A stretch of DNA of 64,000 bases, taken from NCBI GenBank assembly GCA_910589545.1, contig CAJUSY010000023.1:124001-188000 (forward strand), written 5' to 3'. Below the pieces are notes generated by a model. The model was given only the letters and a program-made list of their open reading frames with translations, made no database searches and was not told the DNA's origin. The translations under genes were made by a program, and so were the position numbers. The DNA is from Peptoniphilaceae bacterium. GTDB taxonomy: Bacteria > Bacillota > Clostridia > Tissierellales > Peptoniphilaceae. Below are positions 27,154-36,638 of this stretch, piece after piece. Within the stretch, counting starts at the first letter, position 1, and each line of letters starts with the position of its first letter.

Positions 27154-29187
27154 CTATCTTACTACTACTGCCATTCTTCTTGACAAGTAATTTTCTGCTA
27201 ATTCTGAATATGATTTTGTAATTTCGTATGAATACCATGGATCTGCAAATGTAAATCTGTTTGTTTTTGGATTGTATCCATTGATACAAATTCCGTGGTT
27301 ATTTGCGAAAAATCTCTTTCCGTAAACATTTGTTGACCATTTTGGTTTTTCCCATCTCAACGTTCCGTAGTACATAATTGCGTTACCATTTTGAAGTTCT
27401 GCAACTATATCTCTCATGCTTGAACCAGAAATATTTTCTGCCTTACCATTTGCAAATCTATTCGCAAATTTAGTCATTGGTTCTGGATTCATATATGTCG
27501 CCATAACTCTTGTGTGGTAATATTCGTCCCAAACGTAAGGATTCTTTGAAAAACCAGTGTTGTTATTGTTAGTGTTCATTGGAAGTTGATTCAAAAATTC
27601 GTTGTAAGTGTATTCCAATGCATAACCTTTTGCTTGCAATGCGTGATACATTGCTGTTGGTTCACAACCTATTGGCGCTGCTTTTTGTTTAATTCCACGT
27701 TGAGATTTTGGTGTGATTTGGTTCATTATATTTGGAACTGTAATGTGAACTGGAGCAAAATCTTTTGGATTGTAGTATTTGAATCCTTCTGGTCTTACCC
27801 ATCCGCTAATTCCGTTGAATGATAAGTTAACCCATTTATCTTCGACTTTAACAACCTTCAAAATCTTATTAACTGCAACATCAATAACTTTTTTCGCTTG
27901 ATCCTTCATATCAGCTAACAAAGAAACTGCTTTGTTGTTAACGACGTAATCTTTTAGTCTGAATATAAATCTATCTGTGTTGTAAACTTTGATTAAATCC
28001 TTCTTTAATAAAGCATTCTTAATATTTGTGTAGCAATCATCAGAAATTGATTTTTCGCCACCAAATACGTATGATTTTTCTTCTACATTTAAACCTTTCA
28101 AGTAGTTTTCATGAGTTTGAGTTTTGTTAGAAGAATTTGCTTCTTTTTCCAATTGAATGTTATCTTTTGGAACTAAAACAATTGGAGCATCGATTTTTTG
28201 GCTAACTGGAGCTGCTGCTAATGCATCTGCATACACTTCTCCAGTTGTAAATATAGCTTTTTTGGCGTTTGGATAAGCTATTTTGGATACTTCAACGCTT
28301 GTTTTGTATCTGTCAGCTCCTGCAATTCTTGTGGATTTCAAATTAAGAATGCTGTCGATTTCTGCTTTTACAGAATCGCTAACGCTGTTAGTTCCACCTA
28401 CGATATAACTTTTTAAAATCTTTGTCTTATCAATTGATAATAAATACTCTTTGATTGATGTAGGTAGTACATCTTTTTGTACTAAAAGTATTGGAGATTT
28501 TATTTTGTTTGCAAGTCCAACAGAGCTCAAACTATCTGCATAATTTTCTCCACTAGCAAACACCAATGTGTCCGCATCTTTCTTGTTCTTTGCTAATTTT
28601 GCGTTGACAGCGTATCTGTCATGTCCGTCGATTCTTTCAACTTCAATTCCCATTTTTTTCAAAAATTCTTCAACATCTTTGCTGATTGTTTTTTCGCCAC
28701 CAATGATGTGAACTTTTTTGATGTTTCTGTTCTTAAGTTGTTCTCTAGTTTTTTCGTTTAGCTTTGAACCTTCAGTGTACAAAATCGGCATCTTACCGTC
28801 AGTGATGTTCCCAGAGCTTATCGCATCTGCGAACACTTCGCTTGATGTAAGTACAACTTCTTCTGTCTTTTCGAAAAACTCATCGTGAATCTTATTTGCA
28901 GATTCAAATCTGTCATATCCTTCGACTCTTTCAGCTACATTTTTGTCCGTAATAACTTCCTTGTGTTCTTCCTTTTTTAGTTGTTCATTTGGTTGTTCTT
29001 CGTCCTTTTTTTCTGCTTGGTCAGCTTTTTCTGTAGAATTTTCTTGTTCTGAACTATTTTCAGGATTTAATTGTTCGTCATTTATTTCAACTTTTGGTGA
29101 AATAATATTTTCTTCTTCGGCGTAACTAATTCCCGTTGTCATTGAGAATACTAATAAAAAAGCTATCAATAACTTCTTTTTATTCAT
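27154..29187 (-). CDS. CWB2-anchored surface protein with C39-like cysteine peptidase domain
   Basis: 677 aa with a signal peptide. A Glu/Gln/Lys-rich stretch (about 30-85) precedes three CWB2 repeats (about 90-405; RVEGYDRFES, RIDGHDRYAV, RIAGADRYKTS), an SH3b-like segment (about 445-475), and a C-terminal papain-like peptidase domain of the C39_2 type. Candidate catalytic residues are visible: Cys in IGCEPTAMYH, His in NNHGICINGY and Asp in FADPWY. It probably acts on peptides at the cell surface. It lies directly behind two half-ABC exporters, whose last gene ends only about 50 bp upstream, so it may belong to that export system. GGAGGAAGG fixes the start at 29187. Confidence 0.87.
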   Translation of the reverse strand: MNKKKLLIAFLLVFSMTTGISYAEEENIISPKVEINDEQLNPENSSEQENSTEKADQAEKKDEEQPNEQLKKEEHKEVITDKNVAERVEGYDRFESANKIHDEFFEKTEEVVLTSSEVFADAISSGNITDGKMPILYTEGSKLNEKTREQLKNRNIKKVHIIGGEKTISKDVEEFLKKMGIEVERIDGHDRYAVNAKLAKNKKDADTLVFASGENYADSLSSVGLANKIKSPILLVQKDVLPTSIKEYLLSIDKTKILKSYIVGGTNSVSDSVKAEIDSILNLKSTRIAGADRYKTSVEVSKIAYPNAKKAIFTTGEVYADALAAAPVSQKIDAPIVLVPKDNIQLEKEANSSNKTQTHENYLKGLNVEEKSYVFGGEKSISDDCYTNIKNALLKKDLIKVYNTDRFIFRLKDYVVNNKAVSLLADMKDQAKKVIDVAVNKILKVVKVEDKWVNLSFNGISGWVRPEGFKYYNPKDFAPVHITVPNIMNQITPKSQRGIKQKAAPIGCEPTAMYHALQAKGYALEYTYNEFLNQLPMNTNNNNTGFSKNPYVWDEYYHTRVMATYMNPEPMTKFANRFANGKAENISGSSMRDIVAELQNGNAIMYYGTLRWEKPKWSTNVYGKRFFANNHGICINGYNPKTNRFTFADPWYSYEITKSYSELAENYLSRRMAVVVR

Positions 29188-29240
29188 ACCTTCCTCCTTA
29201 ACAAAAATTATACCACATATCGAGGAAGTAATATCATTTT

Positions 29241-31076
29241 CTATACGTAAATTTCCGCTTGTGCATCCCACAATTTTTTGTACATTCCGTTCTTGATTAT
29301 TAAGCTGTCGTGATCTCCTATTTCAGCAATTTCTCCCTTATCGAACACAATAATTTTGTCGGAGAATTTGCAACTAGATAACCTATGAGATATAAAAATC
29401 GCAGTTCTGTCTTTGATTATTTCTCCCAATTTCTCGTAAATTTCAGCTTCACTTATAGGGTCAAGGCTCGCAGTCGGTTCATCCAATATCAAGAACGGAC
29501 TGTCTTGGTACAATGCTCTTGCAATGGCGATTTTTTGTTCTTGACCTTTGGAAACGCTGATTCCATTTTCGTCGATATCTTTGTACAGATAAGTGTCTAA
29601 CCCTTTGTCCCATTTTCGAACATCGTCGTACATTCCAACATCTTTAAGTGATTGAATTACTTTTTCTTCGTCGTAATCCATTCCTGAAGCGATATTTTGC
29701 GCCAATGGATATGCGAACAAATTAAAATCTTGGAACACAACTGAGAATATTTTCAAATACTCATCGTATCTGTATTTTTTGATGTTAATTCCATTCAACA
29801 AGATTTCCCCTTCAGTGACATCGTAAAATCTAATCAACAACTTCACAAATGTAGTCTTGCCACAACCGTTTTGCCCTACAATCGCCAATTTTTTCCCAAG
29901 GTCGAATTTCAAATTGATATTTTTCAATACCCAATTGTCAGTTCCAGGATATTTGAAGCTGACATTTTTGAATTCAACTTCGTATTTTTTGTCGGATCTT
30001 TTTTCCGTAGTCAAACTTCCATTGTAAAATTCCGATTTTTTGTGCAAATAATCCATCGTAAGTTCTGCGTACGGAGTGTTACCTTTGTACAATGCAACTC
30101 CTTCCAAGAATTTCGACAAATTACTCGTAAAATTTATCAAACTTCCCAAATATTGACTGAGCATTCCGATTGAAATAGCTCCAAGCAACGATTTGGATAC
30201 TACGACAAGATAAATCAACAAAACTTGTAATTTAGAGAAAAATTCGCTGAGTATTTTGTATGTGACACCTTCTGTCGACATAATTCTGTCAAAAACTCCA
30301 CCAGGATTGAAAATCCCACATTCATTAAGCATATTAGATGCAATGTTATATTGACTATACATTCTAGTATCAAGCATTCTATATTGATCTCTCATCCTAG
30401 AACAATAAAATGTGAATACCCTGTTTCCAAATTTTCCTTCTTCATTTATTTTATGCCAAATTTCAAATTGTTTTCCGTTAATTTTCTGTGAAATCCACGA
30501 TAAAAATACAACAACTACAATCAACAAAACATTTATCCAGACGCTATTCAGAAACGAAAAACTTTCTGGTGCATTCCAGCTTGTAATGAGAAATTGATAC
30601 GACAACACCAAACTACCTATCATCGCCAATAAAGACTCCAATATCATATCGTATGCGTAAAGAACTCTTATAATTCCGAATTCACCGAAGTTTATGTTTT
30701 GTTCTATATTCGATTTTTCTCCAATAATTTCTGTGTCTTGGGATTGTTTGTAATCCAATTCATTGTATTTTTCGGATAAAATGTGGAAAAATATCTCGTA
30801 TTTCTTGTCATTGTATGTGTTTTGGATTTTATTCGTCAAAGCAAGAATTATTTGAATGAAAAACACTGACAACAACGCAATTACTGCCCATTTACCTACA
30901 AATTGTACAGGCATCTTGTTGACGATTCCATCTATCATTCTAGCAGATGCGTAAATACTAATTAAAGGAAAAATTGCAGAGAATAAACAGTTAAGAGTGT
31001 AGTTGATGATAAGTTTTTTGTAATTTTTCCACAAAACACTCCAAGTATCTTTGAATAGTTTAAGATTCTTTTGCAT
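29241..31076 (-). CDS. ABC exporter half-transporter, degenerate signature
   Basis: 611 aa: six-helix exporter-type membrane domain (about 1-310), then a nucleotide-binding domain with Walker A GQNGCGKTT and Walker B FLILDEPTA. The ABC signature reads VSKGQEQKIAIARAL instead of LSGGQ, so one of the two ATP sites of the dimer may be weakened. The first residues overlap the end of the preceding half-transporter, so the two are made together and likely form a heterodimer. GGGAGGAC lies before the ATG at 31076. No fused C39 leader peptidase domain. Substrate unknown; peptide export is plausible from the neighbouring LytTR system. Confidence 0.88.
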   Translation of the reverse strand: MQKNLKLFKDTWSVLWKNYKKLIINYTLNCLFSAIFPLISIYASARMIDGIVNKMPVQFVGKWAVIALLSVFFIQIILALTNKIQNTYNDKKYEIFFHILSEKYNELDYKQSQDTEIIGEKSNIEQNINFGEFGIIRVLYAYDMILESLLAMIGSLVLSYQFLITSWNAPESFSFLNSVWINVLLIVVVVFLSWISQKINGKQFEIWHKINEEGKFGNRVFTFYCSRMRDQYRMLDTRMYSQYNIASNMLNECGIFNPGGVFDRIMSTEGVTYKILSEFFSKLQVLLIYLVVVSKSLLGAISIGMLSQYLGSLINFTSNLSKFLEGVALYKGNTPYAELTMDYLHKKSEFYNGSLTTEKRSDKKYEVEFKNVSFKYPGTDNWVLKNINLKFDLGKKLAIVGQNGCGKTTFVKLLIRFYDVTEGEILLNGINIKKYRYDEYLKIFSVVFQDFNLFAYPLAQNIASGMDYDEEKVIQSLKDVGMYDDVRKWDKGLDTYLYKDIDENGISVSKGQEQKIAIARALYQDSPFLILDEPTASLDPISEAEIYEKLGEIIKDRTAIFISHRLSSCKFSDKIIVFDKGEIAEIGDHDSLIIKNGMYKKLWDAQAEIYV

Positions 31077-32862
31077 TGTAGTCCTCCCTGTAATATTTCG
31101 CTTGAGTGTCGAACAAATACTTGTACGTTCCACCTTTTTCCATCAATTCCTCGTGAGTTCCACGCTCTTCAATTCCCTTATTTCCAATCAACAAAATGTA
31201 ATCGCAAAATCTCGTCGAAGCCATTCTATGAGAAATAAAAATTGATGTGTGATTTTGGGTAAGTTCGTTGTATTTGTTGTACAAATCCCTCTCTGCCAAT
31301 GGATCAAGAGCTGCCGTCGGCTCATCCAATATCAAAAACTTATAATTTCTGTACAAAGCTCTTGCAAGAAGTAGCTTTTGTGTTTCCCCTCCTGATAAAA
31401 CCGGTGAATCTTGGTAGATGTATTTTTCAATCGTGTTGAATACTCCTTTTGGAAATTCCTTAACCTTGTCGTAAAGGCCTGCCAATTTCAACACTTCTTC
31501 CACACCTTCCACATCATCTGTGGTTTTTGATTGAGTTACATTCATGTAAATTGTTTCCGGCAATATCGAATAATCTTGGAACACCGCTGAGAAAATCTCG
31601 TAATATTTTCTTCTGTTGAGTTCTCTCAAATCAATTCCATTGACAAGCACACGACCCTCTGTTGGATCCAAAAATCCTATCAAAAGTTTGATCAGCGTAG
31701 TTTTACCAGAGCCGTTAAGTCCAACTACAGCTACCTTTTCTTGTGGATTGACTTGGAAGTTCACATTCTTCAATACATATTCGTCACTACCAGGATATTT
31801 ATATCCCACATTTTCGAATTTTATCGTAATATCCTCATCTGAATTTAATTCGATTCCTCCATCCTTTTTGAACTTTTCTTCCAAATCTACAAACTCTCTT
31901 ACAGTTGCGATGTCCTTCGCTTCCATAAAAAGCACACTGAGAAAATTGAACAATCTTTGAACATCGTAGCCGAATTTTGTTTGTGCAGAAAAAGCCAACA
32001 AGAACATACTTGCATCGATCTTGCCATTGACTGCAAAATTTATCAAATAATAATATGTAACGGAATTTCTCAAAAGGTTGAACACGCAATCCAAGAAATC
32101 TGCCATCAACATTTTGTTGCCCATTTTGTTCAAGAAATCATCGTACAACACAAAAACGCTGTCGTAAATATCGTCCAGCCAATTTCCAAGTCCGAACATT
32201 CTGATATCTTTTGCGTATTCTTGACTGCTCACTGAATAAATGTAGTTGAATTCCTTCTCAAATTTAGCCTGAGTTTTCCTATTATCGTACTTCCATTGTT
32301 TAAGTTTTTTGGAATACAGAAAACTAATCAAACTAGCGATAATCGACACCAAAATTATGAAAATAGGAAGCCTTGCAAGTAAAATCAAATACACACTTGT
32401 GCTGATTAGTAAATACAAAACGTCTTTCATCGTAATCCAGATATGTTCTGTAGCTTTATCATTTCCTTCTAAGTTTACGTTCGCCTTTTCGGATAAATCC
32501 AACACATTCTTGTCCAAAGTCATCTCGTAATCCATCGACAAGAATTTTTCTATACATTGATTCATCAAAATACTTCTTATGTAGATTTTCTTGGACAATA
32601 TTCTCAAATCCAACGACTCTTTTGTCGCTGAACAGACGAATATCAAGACCGCAAACACAACAACAGTAAGCATAATTGTTGTGAAATCTTGTGAGTTTTC
32701 AACCATTTTGATAATTTGTGGAGTAAAGTACAACTGTAAAATATCAATTCCAGCAGTCGTGATAGCCATAATTATCAGCATGAAAATCAAACTTTTTTGG
32801 TTGTCCCATGCAAGATTGAACATAAATTTTATATTATCATTTGTAGAATATTTTTTCTTCAT
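31060..32862 (-). CDS. ABC exporter half-transporter
   Basis: 600 aa, exporter-type membrane domain plus nucleotide-binding domain with Walker A GLNGSGKTT, intact signature LSGGETQKLLLARAL and Walker B FLILDEPTAALDP. It overlaps its partner by 17 bp. First gene of the exporter operon. Its leader holds a 21-bp-period direct repeat that may bind the LytTR regulator encoded just upstream. GGGAGG precedes the start. Confidence 0.9.
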   Translation of the reverse strand: MKKKYSTNDNIKFMFNLAWDNQKSLIFMLIIMAITTAGIDILQLYFTPQIIKMVENSQDFTTIMLTVVVFAVLIFVCSATKESLDLRILSKKIYIRSILMNQCIEKFLSMDYEMTLDKNVLDLSEKANVNLEGNDKATEHIWITMKDVLYLLISTSVYLILLARLPIFIILVSIIASLISFLYSKKLKQWKYDNRKTQAKFEKEFNYIYSVSSQEYAKDIRMFGLGNWLDDIYDSVFVLYDDFLNKMGNKMLMADFLDCVFNLLRNSVTYYYLINFAVNGKIDASMFLLAFSAQTKFGYDVQRLFNFLSVLFMEAKDIATVREFVDLEEKFKKDGGIELNSDEDITIKFENVGYKYPGSDEYVLKNVNFQVNPQEKVAVVGLNGSGKTTLIKLLIGFLDPTEGRVLVNGIDLRELNRRKYYEIFSAVFQDYSILPETIYMNVTQSKTTDDVEGVEEVLKLAGLYDKVKEFPKGVFNTIEKYIYQDSPVLSGGETQKLLLARALYRNYKFLILDEPTAALDPLAERDLYNKYNELTQNHTSIFISHRMASTRFCDYILLIGNKGIEERGTHEELMEKGGTYKYLFDTQAKYYREDYNAKES

Positions 32863-32912
32863 AATTACCTCCCAATAATATATTAACCGAAATATTCTCG
32901 TATTTACGTTTT

Positions 32913-32951
32913 AGGGATAAGCATATCAAAAACAGGGATGACTATATCAAA
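32913..32951 (-). promoter_or_regulatory. Direct repeat, period 21 bp, candidate LytTR operator
   Basis: Two copies of a unit read on the plus strand as AGGGATRASYATATCAAAA begin at 32913 and 32934. The 21-bp spacing (two helical turns) is the usual arrangement of LytTR-family sites. The repeat overlaps the kinase stop region and lies about 50-90 bp before the exporter genes. Confidence 0.55.
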
Positions 32952-33607
32952 ATTTCCGTCGTAAAAGCATTGTCCTCTGAATTTCTGTTGATGTAACCGT
33001 CGTATTTGTCGACGATTTCGTCGATGCTGATAAGTCCCAGACCTCTGTTCTCGCCCTTTGTCGATTTGAAAATTCTGCCAAACTTCTCCTGTTTTCTGCT
33101 ACTTGTCTTGTTAGTAAATGAAATGTACAATTTATTTCCCTTCATATCCATATAAATCCTGATAAATCTGTCCTCTGCTGGTAAATTTCTCACCGATTCA
33201 ATCGCATTGTCGAACAAATTCCCAATAATCGTCGCCAAATCGATATCTTTTATATCCAAAATATTTGAAATCTTGCAGTCGGCGATGCATTTTATATTTT
33301 CATTAGTCGCCATAGTTATTTTGGAATTCAAAATAGCATCCGCCATCCTATTTCCAGTTCTAATCACAGGTGCTATTGAATGCAAATTCTCATCCAAATT
33401 ATCCAAGTAGTTCTTGATAGATTCCATATCATTTTCAGCAACAAAAGAGCGCAAAGTTTGTAGGTGATTTCTGTAATTGTGGCGAAATTTTCTGATATCA
33501 CGATACATATTCTCCACTTCTTGATAATGAGTGTTCAACAGTTGTTGTTGATATTCAAAAATATCTTTTTTCGAAAATAAAATCCTAATTTTACTCAAAA
33601 ATCTCAT
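32942..33607 (-). CDS. Cytosolic GHKL histidine kinase (AgrC-like, no sensor domain)
   Basis: 221 aa. Has the AgrC-type (HPK10) phosphorylation helix RKFRHNYRNHLQTL, the N box NLFDNAIESV and the glycine box RGLGLISIDEIVDKYDG. The usual five-to-seven membrane segments of this family are missing, and the 7-bp gap to the upstream regulator leaves no room for them. It should therefore be soluble and sense something inside the cell or through a partner. It forms a two-component pair with the LytTR regulator. Confidence 0.85.
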   Translation of the reverse strand: MRFLSKIRILFSKKDIFEYQQQLLNTHYQEVENMYRDIRKFRHNYRNHLQTLRSFVAENDMESIKNYLDNLDENLHSIAPVIRTGNRMADAILNSKITMATNENIKCIADCKISNILDIKDIDLATIIGNLFDNAIESVRNLPAEDRFIRIYMDMKGNKLYISFTNKTSSRKQEKFGRIFKSTKGENRGLGLISIDEIVDKYDGYINRNSEDNAFTTEILI

Positions 33608-33614
33608 ATCTCAC

Positions 33615-34310
33615 CTAATAAAACTCAATAATTTTTCTGTTAAGCTCGTTGAACTTCGCATTTGACAACAAAAATTTGCTATCATCTTCCAACAAAACAT
33701 AATCCTTCTTTGTTTCTGCGATTTTTTCAATATTAATAATTTCCGAACGACTCACCTTGAAAAATCTATCGTCCAACATATCCATAAGTTGCGTCAACGT
33801 CATCCTAATTCTGTAACTTTTATTTTGTGCGAAAATATCCACGTAATTTTTGTCCGAAATACAACTGAAGATATCCTTCAACGAAATCTTCGTATTAATC
33901 CCGTCGTCCTTTACGATAATGAACTTTTCCTTGTTGTTCATTTGACTAGTAGCCTTGTCCAAAAGCTCGAAAAGTTTCTCTTTTTTTATAGGCTTAATCA
34001 AAAAATTCAAAGCATTGACATCATATCCGTATCCGATATATTCTGGATAACCACTTATGAAAATAATCTGAATATCAGAATTTTTCTCACGAATTCTCTT
34101 GGATAATTCCACGCCATTAATTTTTTTCATCTCAACATCCAACAACAAAATATCTATATAATCATTTTCATCGTAATTGAATATAAAATTCTCACCAGAT
34201 GTAAAAAGCTTAGTCTTCAAATCGATTTTGTTTACATCCGCCCATTCTTCACAGTATTTCTTATACAAATTTCTTATATTTTCTTCGTCATCTACGATTG
34301 CAATATTCAT
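33615..34310 (-). CDS. LytTR-family response regulator
   Basis: 231 aa. Receiver domain (1-120) with the acidic pair in IVDDEENIRNLY, phospho-acceptor Asp in DILLLDVEMKKINGVEL and the conserved Lys in LIKPIKKEKLF, followed by a LytTR DNA-binding domain (about 130-231; RFFKVSRSEIINIEKI). Family members control bacteriocin, virulence and competence genes in Gram-positives. GAGGTG before the ATG at 34310 sets the start; the frame opens at 34382. Likely targets include the adjacent exporter operon. Confidence 0.92.
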   Translation of the reverse strand: MNIAIVDDEENIRNLYKKYCEEWADVNKIDLKTKLFTSGENFIFNYDENDYIDILLLDVEMKKINGVELSKRIREKNSDIQIIFISGYPEYIGYGYDVNALNFLIKPIKKEKLFELLDKATSQMNNKEKFIIVKDDGINTKISLKDIFSCISDKNYVDIFAQNKSYRIRMTLTQLMDMLDDRFFKVSRSEIINIEKIAETKKDYVLLEDDSKFLLSNAKFNELNRKIIEFY

Positions 34311-34353
34311 AACACACCTCTGTCTTATTTTATCACAACAAATTGTTTTCAAA

Positions 34354-34387
34354 TAAAAAAAGCTACTGACACCAAGTGCCAATAGCT
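34354..34387 (-). terminator. Terminator behind galU
   Basis: AGCTATTGGCAC pairs with GTGTCAGTAGCT, followed by seven T on the minus strand. Confidence 0.8.
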
Positions 34388-34392
34388 AATAA

Positions 34393-35256
34393 TTATTTTT
34401 CTCGTAAAAACTCCAACAATTCGTCCTTTATTTTCTCATCATGAAGTGCAAAATCAACCGTAGCCTTCACAAACCCAAGCTTGTTACCGACATCGTATCT
34501 TTTTCCAATAAAATCATACGCAATCATCTTGCGTTTTTCTGCAAGCTTGTTCAAAGCATCAGTCAATTGAATTTCGTTATTCTTGCCAGGTTTTGTTTCG
34601 TGAAGAATCGGAAAAATATCTGGCGTTACAATGTATCTTCCAAGAATTGCCAAGTTAGTTGTAGCCTCACTGCGGCTTGGTTTTTCCACCAACGACTCAA
34701 CCTCAGTAATTCTATCCGAAGTCTTCACACCATTCACAATCCCGTACTTATCAACATCTTCCCACGAAACTTCTTGCACACCCAAAATCGGAGACTGTTC
34801 AGTCTCGTAAATATCCACCATTTGTTTGATACAAGGAAGCTCATCAGAAGTATTGTAGATAATATCATCTCCCAACAAAATCGCAAAAGGCTCATCACCA
34901 ACAAAACTTTCCGCGTATTTTATCGCATCACCAAGCCCGTTTTTCTTCTTTTGCCTAATCGTGTAGATGTTCGCCATCTTCGAAAGCTCGTGAATTTCTC
35001 GTGATATCTGTGAAGACTTCTTGTTCAATTCGTATTCCAATTCGAAATTCACATCAAAATAATCCTCGATAGATCCCTTATCCTTGCTTATAATAATCAA
35101 AATATCCGTAATTCCGGAATCCACAACCTCCTTTACAATATGATGCAAAGTTGGTTTGTCGTAGATTGGAAGCATCTCCTTCGGAACAGATTTCGATGCA
35201 GGAAGCATCCTCGTACCAAAACCCGCCGCAGGAATAACCGCTTTTCTTACCTTCAT
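34393..35256 (-). CDS. galU: UTP-glucose-1-phosphate uridylyltransferase
   Basis: 287 aa. Makes UDP-glucose from UTP and glucose-1-phosphate for polysaccharide and glycolipid synthesis. The N-terminal nucleotidyltransferase signature AVIPAAGFGTRMLPASK and the KEMLPI segment are intact, and the length is typical. GAGGAG precedes the ATG at 35256; a GTG two codons upstream is the other option. Monocistronic, with a terminator. Confidence 0.93.
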   Translation of the reverse strand: MKVRKAVIPAAGFGTRMLPASKSVPKEMLPIYDKPTLHHIVKEVVDSGITDILIIISKDKGSIEDYFDVNFELEYELNKKSSQISREIHELSKMANIYTIRQKKKNGLGDAIKYAESFVGDEPFAILLGDDIIYNTSDELPCIKQMVDIYETEQSPILGVQEVSWEDVDKYGIVNGVKTSDRITEVESLVEKPSRSEATTNLAILGRYIVTPDIFPILHETKPGKNNEIQLTDALNKLAEKRKMIAYDFIGKRYDVGNKLGFVKATVDFALHDEKIKDELLEFLREK

Positions 35257-35383
35257 TGTCACTCCTCGTGTTATAATTTTACGCCATAAATCATTTGTCT
35301 CTAATAATATTGTAACAAGAAATTGTGATTTTTGCTATAAGGGGGGGTGTAGGTCGCAAGATTGAGATTTCGTAAATGCTAAC

Positions 35384-35570
35384 AAAAAGTGGAAAACCGC
35401 TTTGCACGAATATCTGGCTTACGAAAATAAAAAAATCCTCACGCTTGTGCCCCTAAAATCTCAAGTGCGCCTTCGGCTGGCACGAGTGAGATTTTCACGG
35501 GTCACTTCGCTTGGATTTTTAGTTATTTTCTCCAGATGATATTCTTAGCAAAACCGGTAATCCACTTTTT
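35384..35570 (-). repeat. Long-hairpin repeat, type I, inverted copy
   Basis: Outer arms AAAAAGTGGaaAACCG and, reversed, AAAAAGTGGattACCG are element-specific and complementary. Conserved inner arms are GAATATCATCTGGAGAAAATAA and its partner. The core hairpin is AAAATCTCA...GCC-GAA-GGC...TGAGATTTT. Confidence 0.85.
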
Positions 35571-35650
35571 ACGCGACACAGAATTTATTTCATTTTCTTC
35601 TACCACGTTATAATACTTTCCTATTTTTTAATTATTGTAGCACTCATAAT

Positions 35651-35890
35651 AAGCTTTTAACTAAGCGAGTCATCTGGAGAAAATTGTGTCAAATTCAACC
35701 GAAGAAATTCGTTAAAAAATTTCATTGTCTGAGTGCGTAGCACGAGTTTGAGATTTTAGAATTTCGAGGTTAGAATTTGCCAATTTTCGTAAGCTAGACG
35801 ATGCGTGTTACGACTTTTATTCATTACATTTGTGTAGCGACAAATTTCCTTGTCTGAGTGTTCGTACAAATCAGTTTTCTACCTTTCTCC
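35651..35890 (+). repeat. Long-hairpin repeat, type II, tandem copy 1
   Basis: Starts AAGCTTTTAACTAAGCGAGT and continues CATCTGGAGAAAATTG. The inner segment CAAATTCAACCGAAGAAATTC is complementary to the later GAATTTCGAGGTTAGAATTTG. It ends with a GTTCGTACAAATCAGTTTTC tail. Confidence 0.85.
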
Positions 35891-35927
35891 CATTATAAAA
35901 CTTGCCTATTTTTTGTAGCACCCTAAT

Positions 35928-36168
35928 AAGCTTTTAACTAAGCGAGTCATCTGGAGAAAATTGTGTCAAATTCAATCGAAGAAATTCGTTAAAAAATCTC
36001 ATTGTCTGAGTGCGTAGCACGAGTTTGAGATTTTAGAATTTCGAGATTAGAATTTGCCAATTTTTGTAAGCCAGACGATGCGTGTTACGACTTTTATTCA
36101 TTACATTTGTGTAGCGACAAATTTCCTTGTCTGAGTGTTCGTGCAAATCAGTTTTCTACCTTTCTCCC
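35928..36168 (+). repeat. Long-hairpin repeat, type II, tandem copy 2
   Basis: Nearly identical to copy 1 at a distance of 277 bp, including the TATAAAACTTGCCTATTTTTT link between units. Confidence 0.85.
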
Positions 36169-36332
36169 ATTATAAAACTTGCCTATTTTTTTGATATCTT
36201 TTATATTACTCTTTTTATCCTTGTAGATATACAAAATCAGTTTTATGATTTACTACGAAAATATATAGTCTTGGCAATCTCATCTCCTTCTCCCGTCTTA
36301 AAGCTTGTCTATTTTTTTGCTGCATCCAATAA

Positions 36333-36572
36333 AAGCTCGTAACTAAGCGAGTCATCTGGAGAAAATTGTGTCAAATTCAACCGAAGAAATTCGTTAAAAA
36401 ATCTCATTGTCTGAGTGCGTAGCACGAGTTTGAGATTTTAGAATTTCGAGGTTAGAATTTGCCAATTTTCGTAAGCCAGACGATGCGTGTTACGACTTTT
36501 ATTCCGTATCTTGGTGCAGCGACAAATTCACTCGCCCGTGTGTTCGTGCAAATCGGTTTTCTGATTTTACTT
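36333..36572 (+). repeat. Long-hairpin repeat, type II, tandem copy 3
   Basis: Same unit, 405 bp from copy 2. The outer arm differs (GCTCGTAACTAAGCGAG) and pairs exactly through GTAAC with the GTTAC of the right arm. Confidence 0.85.
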
Positions 36573-36594
36573 CGAATAGATACCGTCTTTGCAA

Positions 36595-36627
36595 CAAAAA
36601 TAGGCAAGCTTTCTCTCGCCTGCCTAT
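36595..36627 (-). terminator. Terminator behind clpB
   Basis: AATAGGCAgGC pairs with GCtTGCCTATT, followed by TTTTG on the minus strand. Confidence 0.8.
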
Positions 36628-36638
36628 TCTCTTAAAAT

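Larger units (their letters stand above)
35257..36638. other. 1.4-kb gene-free region filled with long-hairpin repeats
   Basis: No credible gene. It holds one inverted element (35384-35570), three tandem elements (35651-35890, 35928-36168, 36333-36572), a run of seven G (35341-35347, unusual in this AT-rich DNA) and the clpB terminator. Frames that open here read through the repeats. Confidence 0.8.

Noticed and set aside
36127..36342. 71-codon plus-strand frame
   Set aside because: It runs through the long-hairpin repeats, has no ribosome site and resembles no protein.
35651..36572. Possible CRISPR array
   Set aside because: The repeat units are about 240 bp, only three, with unequal spacing and no cas genes. 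They are interspersed hairpin elements.
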